This document shows, one piece after another, positions 1 through 7,288 of a stretch of DNA of 15,175 nt. This DNA is from Alphaproteobacteria bacterium (GTDB lineage Bacteria > Pseudomonadota > Alphaproteobacteria > Rhodobacterales > Rhodobacteraceae). Position numbers and translations under genes: made by a program. The stretch covers positions 1-15,175 of the forward strand of contig JAURMY010000072.1 of assembly GCA_030830465.1 (NCBI GenBank), given 5' to 3'. How positions within the stretch are numbered: the stretch's first letter is position 1; each line of letters begins with the position of its first letter. Under the pieces are notes generated by a model. It did not search any database. It saw only the letters and a program-made list of their open reading frames with translations, and had not been told where the DNA came from.

Positions 1-251
1 CATTTGAACCAGGTCAGATGGTCGGGCATTGCCTCGGGCGCGACCAGATATTTCTGGACATGGTAAAACCCGCCGCCATGAACCTGCCATTCCTCGCCAT
101 GCGCACCCTTGGGCATGCCCTCGCGCTGGCGCAGTCCAAGATCAAGCGCGATGAAGTAAAAAGATGATCCGATCCAGGCAATGGCGGTGATGACATGGAC
201 CCAGCGCACCGCAAAGGCCAGCCATTCCCAGATGATTGCATATTCGTACAT
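1..251 (-). CDS. puuD: Urate oxidase PuuD (membrane type), N-terminal part
   Basis: Only the first 83 codons are present; the gene runs off the left end. The minus-strand reading from the ATG at 251 begins MYEYAIIWEWLAFAVRW, then a hydrophobic stretch containing HVITAIAWIGSSFYFIALD (about residues 19-38), then a conserved block with GEEWQVHGGGFYHVQKY and HLTWFK. This is the start of the multi-spanning N-terminal domain (DUF989) of PuuD. Family knowledge: PuuD oxidises urate in the inner membrane and passes electrons through a C-terminal cytochrome c to the respiratory chain, so unlike soluble uricase it makes no peroxide. The cytochrome part lies outside the window. Upstream of the ATG is a G-run only three bases away, a poor ribosome site. 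The gene is divergent from manC; other purine genes, if present, would lie further left. An 86-codon open frame over 14-274 on the same strand is in the wrong frame. Confidence 0.9.
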   Translation of the reverse strand, partial: MYEYAIIWEWLAFAVRWVHVITAIAWIGSSFYFIALDLGLRQREGMPKGAHGEEWQVHGGGFYHVQKYLVAPEAMPDHLTWFK

Positions 252-300
252 TTTCCCCCCGATCGGTTCTTCAAGGCGGTCGAGCGCCGCCATTCCCGGT

Positions 301-329
301 ACTAAACCCACGCACAGGCGCAAGTGCAA
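301..329 (-). promoter_or_regulatory. Possible puuD promoter
   Basis: Reading the minus strand, TTGCAC (324-329) and TTTAGT (301-306) are separated by 17 bases and would place transcription start near 294, about 43 bases before the puuD ATG. Both hexamers match the sigma-70 consensus only partly (3 of 6 and 4 of 6), so this is a candidate from position and spacing. The rest of the 252-464 gap must also hold the manC promoter. The best plus-strand -35-like word is TTGACC at 367-372, but no good -10 follows at the right distance. A tandem GGCCGG pair (331-336, 341-346) is the only other obvious structure. Confidence 0.22.
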
Positions 330-464
330 TGGCCGGTTTGGGCCGGAATTCGCGTTTTTGGCGGGCTTGACCGTATTTTGGCCAGATTTTACGGCTTTTC
401 TCGCCGCCGAAGTGCAGTAAACTTTGCACATGACGCATACAACAATAATGGGCAGGGCGTTTTA

Positions 465-1886
465 ATGATTTATCCGGTAATCCTGTGCGGCGGGTCTGGC
501 ACCCGTCTTTGGCCTTTGTCTCGCAAAAGCTATCCGAAACAATTCGCGCGGCTGATGGGCACACAAACCCTGTTTCAGGCCTCGGCGCGCCGGTTGTCGG
601 GCGAGGGTTTCGCCCGGCCTGTGGTCCTGACAAATTCCGATTTCCGGTTTATCGTGGCCGAACAACTGGCGGAAATCGGGGTTGATCCCACCGCCGTTCT
701 GATCGAACCCGAAGGCCGCAACACGGCCCCGGCGGTACTGGCAGCCGCGCTTTGGCTGGCGCAAAAAGACCCCGAGGCGCTGATGCTGGTCGCGCCTTCC
801 GATCATGTTGTGCCGGATTCCAAAGCCTTCCGCGCTGCGGTTGCGGCCGGGACGGCGGCCTGTAAAGCCGGTGATCTTGTGACATTCGGCATTCGCCCGG
901 ATCGGCCAGAAACCGGCTATGGCTATCTGGAACTGGCAGAGGGCGCGGGTGATTTTTCGCCGACACCGCGCAAGCTTAAACGGTTCGTGGAAAAACCCGA
1001 TGCCGCGACGGCACAAAAGATGCTGACCGCCGGAAACTTCCTGTGGAATGGCGGAATCTTCCTGTTTTCGGTCAAGGCTGTTCTGGCCGCTTTCAACGAA
1101 CATGCGCCCGATTTGATGGACCCCTGCAAAGCCGCGATATCACAGGCCGAACCCGACCTTGGTTTTCTGCGGATTGCCGCCGAACCCTGGGGCAGGATCC
1201 GCGATATTTCGGTCGACTATGCGATCATGGAAAAAGCCGACAATCTTTCCGTTGTCCCGTTTGACGGGGGCTGGTCCGATCTGGGCGGCTGGGACGCCGT
1301 CTGGCGCGAGGATAAGGCCGATGCCAATGGCGTTGTCACCGCAGGCGAGGCCACCGCGATTGACTGTCAGGACACATTGCTGCGCAGTGAAAACGACAAT
1401 CTGGAAGTCGTCGGCATCGGCCTGAAAAACATCTTCGCCGTCGCCATGCCCGATGCGGTGCTGGTCGCTGATATGTCGCGCGCGCAGGACGTGAAAAAGG
1501 CCGTCGCAGCCCTGAAGGCCAAAGGCGCAAAACAGGCGGAACAGTTCCCGCGCGATCACCGGCCCTGGGGCTGGTTTGAAACCCTGTCCCTGGGCACCAG
1601 GTTTCAGGTCAAGCGGATCATGGTGCATCCCGGTGCCGCCCTGAGCCTGCAAAGCCATGTCCACCGGTCCGAACACTGGATCGTCGTTGCGGGCACCGCC
1701 CGCGTGACCATCGGCGAGACCGTGCAACTGGTGACGGAAAACCAGTCGGTCTATATTCCGGTCGGCTCAAAACACCGGATGGAAAACCCCGGCAAGGTCG
1801 ATCTGCACCTGATCGAGGTACAGACCGGCACCTATCTGGGCGAGGACGATATCGTGCGGTACGAGGATGTTTACAAGCGGGGCTGA
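465..1886 (+). CDS. manC: Mannose-1-phosphate guanylyltransferase / mannose-6-phosphate isomerase
   Basis: Bifunctional type II enzyme of 473 residues, the usual length. The N-terminal nucleotidyltransferase domain (about 4-285) carries CGGSGTRLWPLSRKSYPKQF (8-27), with the GTP-binding loop and Lys25, then SDHVVPD (112-118), FVEKP (174-178), NGGIFLF (195-201) and GWSDLGGW (269-276). The C-terminal cupin isomerase domain (about 320-470) has PWGWFE (367-372) and QSHVHRSEHW (396-405), whose His398, His400, Glu403 and His404 fit the metal site. It makes GDP-mannose from mannose-1-phosphate and interconverts mannose-6-phosphate and fructose-6-phosphate, supplying exopolysaccharide or LPS sugars in the cytoplasm. 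The frame is open back to 324, but the family begins just before the PVILCGG block, so the ATG at 465 is chosen. The usual partner algC/manB and any glycosyltransferase genes are absent here: the gene stands alone between puuD and the gentisate unit. Confidence 0.95.
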   Translation: MIYPVILCGGSGTRLWPLSRKSYPKQFARLMGTQTLFQASARRLSGEGFARPVVLTNSDFRFIVAEQLAEIGVDPTAVLIEPEGRNTAPAVLAAALWLAQKDPEALMLVAPSDHVVPDSKAFRAAVAAGTAACKAGDLVTFGIRPDRPETGYGYLELAEGAGDFSPTPRKLKRFVEKPDAATAQKMLTAGNFLWNGGIFLFSVKAVLAAFNEHAPDLMDPCKAAISQAEPDLGFLRIAAEPWGRIRDISVDYAIMEKADNLSVVPFDGGWSDLGGWDAVWREDKADANGVVTAGEATAIDCQDTLLRSENDNLEVVGIGLKNIFAVAMPDAVLVADMSRAQDVKKAVAALKAKGAKQAEQFPRDHRPWGWFETLSLGTRFQVKRIMVHPGAALSLQSHVHRSEHWIVVAGTARVTIGETVQLVTENQSVYIPVGSKHRMENPGKVDLHLIEVQTGTYLGEDDIVRYEDVYKRG

Positions 1887-1895
1887 AGGCCCCGC
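1877..1895. terminator. Hairpin at the manC / FAH convergent junction
   Basis: Perfect 7-bp inverted repeat: GCGGGGC (1877-1883) and GCCCCGC (1889-1895) around the five-base loop TGAAG. The manC stop codon TGA (1884-1886) sits in the loop. The left arm is therefore inside manC and the right arm lies in the 16-base gap before the FAH stop at 1903. The very GC-rich stem suits a bidirectional terminator for two converging genes. There is no real T-run on the plus side; on the minus side TTGTAAA follows, which is weak. Termination is thus inferred from the stem and its position. Confidence 0.5.
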
Positions 1896-1902
1896 CGCGA
1901 TG

Positions 1903-2601
1903 TCAGGATTTCGGCCCGATGGTGGTCGTCAGACTGCCAAGACCCGCGACCTCGACCCTGCAGACATCCCCAACCGTCAGCTTGCCAACACCCGCCGGTG
2001 TGCCTGAATAGATCAGATCGCCGGGCCGGATTGCCATGGAATGGGACAGAATCGAAATCACCTCGGGGATCGACCAGATCAGTTCCTTCAGGTCCGCATC
2101 CTGTTTGACGACACCGTTGACCAGGGTCCTGATCGAACCCCGGGACGGATGCCCGACTTTGGCGACCGGATGGATCGGGCCGCAAATAGCCGAATTGTCA
2201 AAGGCCTTGCCCCAGTCCCAGGGGCGGCCCAACTCGCGCAGCGCCAGTTGCAGATCGCGCCGCGTCAGGTCATTGCCGATGCCATAGCCCCAGACATGGT
2301 TCAGGGCATCCGCCTCGGCAATGTTCACGCCACCCTTGCCGATGGCGACGACCATCTCGCCTTCATATTGAAAATTCTCGGTTTCCGGCGGGAATGGCAC
2401 GGTCTGATTGTCCTCAACCAGCGCATCGGCAGGCTTGGTGAAAAAGAACGGCGGTTCGCGATCCGGGTCGCGGCCCATTTCGCGAGCATGGGCAGCATAG
2501 TTGCGGCCCACACAGAATATCCGGCGCACCGGAAAGCGGGCCTCGCTGTCGGCCACGGCGGTTGAGGCCTGCGGGGCCGGGGGAAACACATAGTCGGTCA
2601 T
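1903..2601 (-). CDS. Fumarylpyruvate hydrolase-like FAH-family protein (gentisate pathway)
   Basis: A short (232-residue) fumarylacetoacetate-hydrolase-fold enzyme. Visible family features: IFCVGRNYAAHA (28-39), the metal-binding pair in YEGEMVVAIG (Glu80, Glu82), Asp111 in GNDLTRRDLQ, the GKAFD block with Lys132, and SGTPAGVG near the C-terminus. Family knowledge: such enzymes use a divalent metal to cleave acylpyruvates. Following gentisate dioxygenase by nine bases, the expected reaction is fumarylpyruvate to fumarate plus pyruvate (the NagK reaction of the nag pathway). The ribosome site TAAGGA overlaps the stop codon of the dioxygenase gene, pointing to coupled translation in one transcript. 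Because no maleylpyruvate isomerase is present, direct hydrolysis of maleylpyruvate is an alternative; the sequence does not separate the two. Confidence 0.85.
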   Translation of the reverse strand: MTDYVFPPAPQASTAVADSEARFPVRRIFCVGRNYAAHAREMGRDPDREPPFFFTKPADALVEDNQTVPFPPETENFQYEGEMVVAIGKGGVNIAEADALNHVWGYGIGNDLTRRDLQLALRELGRPWDWGKAFDNSAICGPIHPVAKVGHPSRGSIRTLVNGVVKQDADLKELIWSIPEVISILSHSMAIRPGDLIYSGTPAGVGKLTVGDVCRVEVAGLGSLTTTIGPKS

Positions 2602-2607
2602 GATTGT

Positions 2608-2613
2608 TCCTTA
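2608..2613 (-). promoter_or_regulatory. Ribosome binding site overlapping the upstream stop codon
   Basis: On the minus strand TAAGGA occupies 2613-2608 and lies six bases before the FAH ATG at 2601. Its TAA is the stop codon of gentisate dioxygenase (2613-2611). Ribosomes ending the first gene would release on the start site of the second, so the pair is probably translationally coupled. Confidence 0.7.
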
Positions 2614-3660
2614 CGAATTGCCGCGATCCTCGCGGAAGAGTCCAAGTTTTTGTTGCGCCACGCGGTCGGAATAGCTGAACAAGACCGCCTCGGAATCCGC
2701 CTCATGGCTGACCCATTTCCAGCTTGGGACCGCGAAAATATCCTTCGGTCCCCATTCAAACACCTGCCCGTCAACCGTACTGCGCCCGCGCCCTTCGGTC
2801 GGCACAAACACGGTTGCATCGGTGGACCGGTAGGCTGCGGTTTTGAAACCTTTCGGCAGCAATTGCAGGAACGGCGCAATCGTCGGCATCGCCCAGCCAC
2901 CGTCAGCCGGGTTTACATAGCGCATCTTCAGGCCGTGGCAGGGGTCCCATTCCTTCTGGGTCTTCATCTGCTCAAGCGCTTCGCGCGAGCGGGCGTAGGG
3001 ATAATTGAAGATCGGTGAGGCCAGTTTCTTCTGTTCAAAATCAACCGGCAGCATATTGGCCCCGTATCGGGCAAAACTGTCACCGGTCTGTCTTGTCACC
3101 GGCTGTTCGTCGGCCCCGTAACCTTCGGCGAAAGAAGCGTCAAAAAACCCGACCAGCGGAATGTCCAACCCGTCAAGCCAGATCATCGGCTCATCCGTCA
3201 GGTTGCCGTGATCATGCCAGGCCATCGGTGGCGTGATGACGAAATCGCCATATTGCATATTGGTCCGCTCGCCATCGACCGAGGTATGCGCCCCCTTGCC
3301 GTCCAGCACGAAACGCAGGGCCGACTGGCTGTGGCGGTGGGCCGGGGCCACTTCGCCCGGCATCACCAGTTGCAGACCGCAATAAAGCGAGGTGGTGATT
3401 TTCGAGCTTCCCCGCAGACCCGGGTTTTCAAGGATCAGAACCCGGCGCTCAGCCTCTTTCGCGGTGATCAGGCCGCCGCTTTCCATCAGAAACGCCGTTG
3501 CGGCGGCATAGTCCCATTTATGGGCGATGCAGGGGCTTTTCGGCGTGGGCGTGATGATATCCGACATCACCGCCCAAAGCGGCGCCATCGACTGTTTGTC
3601 GATCCGTGCGTAAAATTCCAGACGCTCGGGCGTTTCGGCGGGTTTTTCGGTCAGTGACAT
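2611..3660 (-). CDS. gtdA: Gentisate 1,2-dioxygenase
   Basis: A bicupin ring-cleavage dioxygenase of 349 residues, the usual length. The N-terminal cupin has APAHRHSQSALRFVLDG (105-121), in which His108 and His110 are the expected Fe(II) ligands, and PPMAWHDHG (144-152), in which His149 is the third. The spacing matches what is known of E. coli and Pseudomonas gentisate dioxygenases. A second, metal-free cupin lies near the C-terminus (about 260-340, with VFVPTEGRG and WGPKDIFAVPSW). It opens gentisate (2,5-dihydroxybenzoate) to maleylpyruvate with O2 in the cytoplasm. The ATG at 3660 is preceded by an AGGGGG ribosome site. The gene is first of a two-gene unit with the FAH hydrolase. It lies 85 bases downstream of tamB on the same strand; the gap (3661-3745) shows no clear terminator or promoter, so read-through from tamB is possible. 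Salicylate 1,2-dioxygenase is a close relative and a less likely alternative. Confidence 0.92.
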   Translation of the reverse strand: MSLTEKPAETPERLEFYARIDKQSMAPLWAVMSDIITPTPKSPCIAHKWDYAAATAFLMESGGLITAKEAERRVLILENPGLRGSSKITTSLYCGLQLVMPGEVAPAHRHSQSALRFVLDGKGAHTSVDGERTNMQYGDFVITPPMAWHDHGNLTDEPMIWLDGLDIPLVGFFDASFAEGYGADEQPVTRQTGDSFARYGANMLPVDFEQKKLASPIFNYPYARSREALEQMKTQKEWDPCHGLKMRYVNPADGGWAMPTIAPFLQLLPKGFKTAAYRSTDATVFVPTEGRGRSTVDGQVFEWGPKDIFAVPSWKWVSHEADSEAVLFSYSDRVAQQKLGLFREDRGNS

Positions 3661-3745
3661 AAGGCCCCCTGTCAGGTCGCCCCGTTCCTAGCATTTTTTA
3701 CGGGCGATGCCAGTGACCATTTCCGGCGATTGGGACGTCCGGCGG

Positions 3746-6700
3746 CTAGTAATCCTTTTCAAAGAACAGCCCAAGACTGCCTGACCCCGAACTGCCCACC
3801 CCGCCCTGGGCTTTCAGGCTTTTGGTGATGTCCAGATTGATTGTCACATTGGCGGTGCCACCGCTGTCTATTTCGATTTCCGAATAGATTTTATCGCTCA
3901 GATATTTGCCGACGACCCCCGCCGACTGGCCGGCATCATTGGTGCGAATATCCAGATTATCCAGCCCGGTGGTCTGCCGCAATTTTTCGATCAGACCGGA
4001 ATCGGTGCGGCCCGACAGTTCCGCAACCGCTGCCGCAAGACTGGCGATCTGGAACGGCGACAGGTTTCCAAGATCGCGGCCAAAGATCAGTTTGGCCAGA
4101 ATTTCATCCTGCGGCAGGTCCGGCACGGATCGAAGGGTGATTTCCGGGGCCGAGGCAACACCGTCCAGCGCCAGCGTGATATCCGTCCCATCCGCCTTGG
4201 TTTGCGAGGAAAAGGCGATGGTCGGGTCCATCGGCCCGGAAAAGGTCAATGTCCCTTCGGTCAGGTCCAGCCGACGCCCCAGCAGGTCCAGCCGCCCGCG
4301 TATCAGGTCAAATTGCCCGGCGGCGCTGACGGCTTCCATCGGGCCGGTCAGAACGATCTCACCGCCCAGTTCCGCGTCAAGCCCGCGCCCGCGCACGAAT
4401 ATCCTGTTTGGCGCGCTGATCGTCATATCAAGGTTCAACCCCGTGGCGGCGGCAGCGGTTCGCCCGGTGCGTTCGCCCAGACCCGCGCGCGACAATGTCT
4501 GCAACACGCCGCGCCCGGCATGGATATGGTTCACCTGGGCCAGGCTGTTGCCGGCGCTGACGGCGGCAGAGAGGGTGATCTCGGTCACATCCGGTTTGAC
4601 CTGACCGCCGACCGTCACCCCACGGGCGATGTCCCCTTGCAACGAAACCTGCCCGCTGACCGAGGTGGTCAGAAACGCGCCATCAGCATATTTGACGCCG
4701 TTCAGCGACACACTGGCATCCACGGGCATATCGGCAAATACTCCCACCGAACCGCTGGCCGTAATAACGCCCCCCGCTGCGATATTGGCCGTCACATCGG
4801 AAAATCTGGCAATCCCGTTCACCAGTTGGACCCGGGTATTCACTTTTTCAATGCGCATCCCGATGCCGGGCACTGTCACCGCGGTATTTTCCAGATCGAC
4901 CGGACCGTTCAGAACCGGTGCGGTCAAAGGGCCGGAAACATGCAGATCAAATCTGGCCCCGCCGTTCAGGGTGATTTGCGGGTTGGCCAGAATGTCATTG
5001 ACCAGCACCAGCGGCAGCGCCCCGGACACTTGCAGATCAGCCACCCCACCGGACAGGGGAACAGTGCCCTTTGCCTGTGCCGACAGCCCGCCCTGTGCGG
5101 CGATCGAAGCGCGATTGAACGTAAGCTGACCGTCTTTCCACATGCCCTTTGCGGCACCGTCCAAAGTGCCGAGCTTGTACGGCAAGAGCAGATCGGCGTT
5201 CGCTTTGGATGCCTGAACGTCAAAAGCAACATCTGGGGCCGCCGGATCGCCCGACAGCTCCAGTTCCCCGGTCGCAGAACCGGTTACGCCGATGTCAGGG
5301 CGCAATTCGGCCATCAGGTCCAGCGGCAGGTTCTTGAATGTGGCCCGCAAATCGGCCCGGTCACCCCAACTGCCGTCAGCGGCCAGCGACAGGCCGGCAT
5401 CGCCCTGAAGTTTCGCGGTGATCGCAACCTTGGCAAGCGGACCGTCGGCATCAAAACCGGCGGTGGCGGGGCCGCGCAATGTTGGCGCAATCAACCCCAG
5501 ATCGGTGATCGAGGCGCGGCCATGCAACGCCATTGCGGCGCTGCTGACAAAACCGTCCGCACTGGCATCCAACACCCCTGAACGCAGGCGGGCATCGCCA
5601 AGCCGGATCCCCCCGGCATCGCGGTGGACCTGTCCAAAAAGCGCAAGCGGGCCTTTCAATATCCGGTCGATCCGTGCCACGCCCAGCGCAATATCCTGCC
5701 CGGTCAGTTGCAGGGTTCCGTCAATTTGCCCGTCCAGCGGGTTCAGCCGTCCATCAAACGTACCGGCAACACGGCCGGAAAGGTCGCGCGACGGGGCCAG
5801 CGCGTTAAAGGCGCGCAGGTCTGAAACCGCGGCATCCAGATGGCCGCTAAAGCCGTTCAAGGCCAGTCCGCCATCAGCGTTCAGGGCGATAGTGTCGCCG
5901 TTTACTTGCATCTGAACAATCTTCAGGGGCTGGCCCGCAGACCAGTCCACGCCGCCGCCGGCCCGCAGGTTTTGACCCAAAGCGGCGGCGATATCGGCCG
6001 CCTCTGCGGTCAGTCCTTCCGCTTCAAATGCAATATCGCCTTTGACGGCGCGCAGGTCTTGGGTTTCAAGGTCCATCGCTTGCCCGGTTGCGTCAAACTT
6101 CACCCGCGCAGCGCCAAAACCCGGTGCCTGAAACCCTTTGGCATCCATTCGCACGTGCCAGGTCCCGCCCGCATCGGCCCCGAAATCCGCGTTGATCGCG
6201 GCAGTGGCCAAACGATAGCCCGATCCGCCAAAAGGCAGGGTTGTAAGGGCACCGTCCTTACGGCCCACCTGTGCCGCAAGCGCCAGTCGCGACGGAAAAC
6301 CGTCCTTCGCCGTGGTCAGGGAACCCGTGACATTCAGATTGGCCGTCTCAATTTGAAACGACGGCAGGTCCAGCCCACCTTCGGTTCGCAAAGTGCCTTC
6401 CGCCGCCGCCCGGCTGTCGCCGGCAAAAAACCCGCGGTAATCCTGTGGCAGCAGGGGCGCAAGTTGACCGTTGATCGCGGCCTTGAAGACTTGCCCGGCG
6501 CCGGATTGATTGAAGGTAACGGTACCCGAAACGAACGGCCGACCGTCAGCCCGCAGATCAATGCCAACCGCCATATCCGCCAATGTGCCGCTGCCGGAAA
6601 TCCGGCCGCCAAGCGCGGGCCGCTGTTCGATTGACAGGGCATTGGCCAGCAGACCGTTCGCAGGTTCATCCAGCTTGATTTGAATGTTCAGGGCCTGATC

Positions 6701-7288
6701 AAGGCGGGCGTAATCCAGGGCCAGATCAATTTCTCCGCCCGGCGGATCAAGCCGCCTTGATGTAAACGAAGCAGAAAGGCCGGTCGCATCAAGGCGCAGG
6801 GCACCGGATGCCTTCAGGCGGGCCGCGACGCCCAGCACGGATTCGGCCAGTTCAACCGAAGCGATGTCCAGACCGGTCAGGTTGACTTCGACCGGCAGTT
6901 CGGGAAGCGAGAACCCCACCGACTCGGGCTGAAAGGCGGGGGTGGCCGCGACTGGTCGGCGTAAAATCTCGATCTTTTCGGCTTTCAGGGCATTCACGCG
7001 CAATTGCCGCGCCAGCAGCGCCGAGCGTGTCCAGACAATCTCGGCCCCGGTGATCCGCAGCCAGATACCCTGACGGTCGGCAATCGTGATCGCGCCGATA
7101 CGGGCCTCTGAACTCAGCGCGCCGGTGACGTTCTCAAACCGAATGATGCGATCTTCGCTGGACAGGCTGCTTTCGATATACCGGATCAATGCGGAATTTT
7201 CGCTGACCGTCGTATCCTGTGCCGAAACCGCCCCCAGACCTCCAAGGACGATCAGCAGGGCCGCCAATATTGAAGTTCTCAGTCGCAT
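3746..7288 (-). CDS. tamB: Translocation and assembly module inner-membrane protein TamB
   Basis: A 1180-residue protein beginning MRLRTSILAALLIVLGGLGA, a basic tip and one hydrophobic segment that serves as signal anchor, followed by a long periplasmic region of short beta-rich units with many alternating hydrophobic residues and Gly/Asp turns, as expected of the TamB beta-taco fold. The C-terminal TamB domain (DUF490, about the last 330 residues) contains LTGPMEAVSAAGQFDLIRGR, KLIFGRDLGNLSPFQIASLA and the closing GLFFEKDY, typical of this family. TamB spans the periplasm and works with TamA; family roles include assembly of some outer-membrane proteins and, in AsmA-like relatives, phospholipid transport to the outer membrane. 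Its ATG overlaps the tamA stop by one base (TGATG), so the two are translationally coupled. Long open frames on the opposite strand (for example 4202-5581) are by-products of codon bias. Confidence 0.93.
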   Translation of the reverse strand: MRLRTSILAALLIVLGGLGAVSAQDTTVSENSALIRYIESSLSSEDRIIRFENVTGALSSEARIGAITIADRQGIWLRITGAEIVWTRSALLARQLRVNALKAEKIEILRRPVAATPAFQPESVGFSLPELPVEVNLTGLDIASVELAESVLGVAARLKASGALRLDATGLSASFTSRRLDPPGGEIDLALDYARLDQALNIQIKLDEPANGLLANALSIEQRPALGGRISGSGTLADMAVGIDLRADGRPFVSGTVTFNQSGAGQVFKAAINGQLAPLLPQDYRGFFAGDSRAAAEGTLRTEGGLDLPSFQIETANLNVTGSLTTAKDGFPSRLALAAQVGRKDGALTTLPFGGSGYRLATAAINADFGADAGGTWHVRMDAKGFQAPGFGAARVKFDATGQAMDLETQDLRAVKGDIAFEAEGLTAEAADIAAALGQNLRAGGGVDWSAGQPLKIVQMQVNGDTIALNADGGLALNGFSGHLDAAVSDLRAFNALAPSRDLSGRVAGTFDGRLNPLDGQIDGTLQLTGQDIALGVARIDRILKGPLALFGQVHRDAGGIRLGDARLRSGVLDASADGFVSSAAMALHGRASITDLGLIAPTLRGPATAGFDADGPLAKVAITAKLQGDAGLSLAADGSWGDRADLRATFKNLPLDLMAELRPDIGVTGSATGELELSGDPAAPDVAFDVQASKANADLLLPYKLGTLDGAAKGMWKDGQLTFNRASIAAQGGLSAQAKGTVPLSGGVADLQVSGALPLVLVNDILANPQITLNGGARFDLHVSGPLTAPVLNGPVDLENTAVTVPGIGMRIEKVNTRVQLVNGIARFSDVTANIAAGGVITASGSVGVFADMPVDASVSLNGVKYADGAFLTTSVSGQVSLQGDIARGVTVGGQVKPDVTEITLSAAVSAGNSLAQVNHIHAGRGVLQTLSRAGLGERTGRTAAAATGLNLDMTISAPNRIFVRGRGLDAELGGEIVLTGPMEAVSAAGQFDLIRGRLDLLGRRLDLTEGTLTFSGPMDPTIAFSSQTKADGTDITLALDGVASAPEITLRSVPDLPQDEILAKLIFGRDLGNLSPFQIASLAAAVAELSGRTDSGLIEKLRQTTGLDNLDIRTNDAGQSAGVVGKYLSDKIYSEIEIDSGGTANVTINLDITKSLKAQGGVGSSGSGSLGLFFEKDY

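Noticed and set aside
14..274. 86-codon minus-strand open frame at the left end
   Set aside because: Out of frame with the PuuD reading, which gives a clear match from the ATG at 251 to the window edge.
412..429. GTGCA / TGCAC inverted repeat upstream of manC
   Set aside because: Arms of only five bases around an eight-base spacer with no extension; chance is the simplest explanation.
324..464. N-terminal extension of manC from the ATG at 324
   Set aside because: The extra 47 residues lie upstream of the conserved family start and fall in the divergent promoter region.
4202..5581. 459-codon plus-strand open frame inside tamB
   Set aside because: Same type of shadow: Gln/Arg/His-rich, no domain, and fully covered by tamB, whose signal anchor and C-terminal domain are clear.
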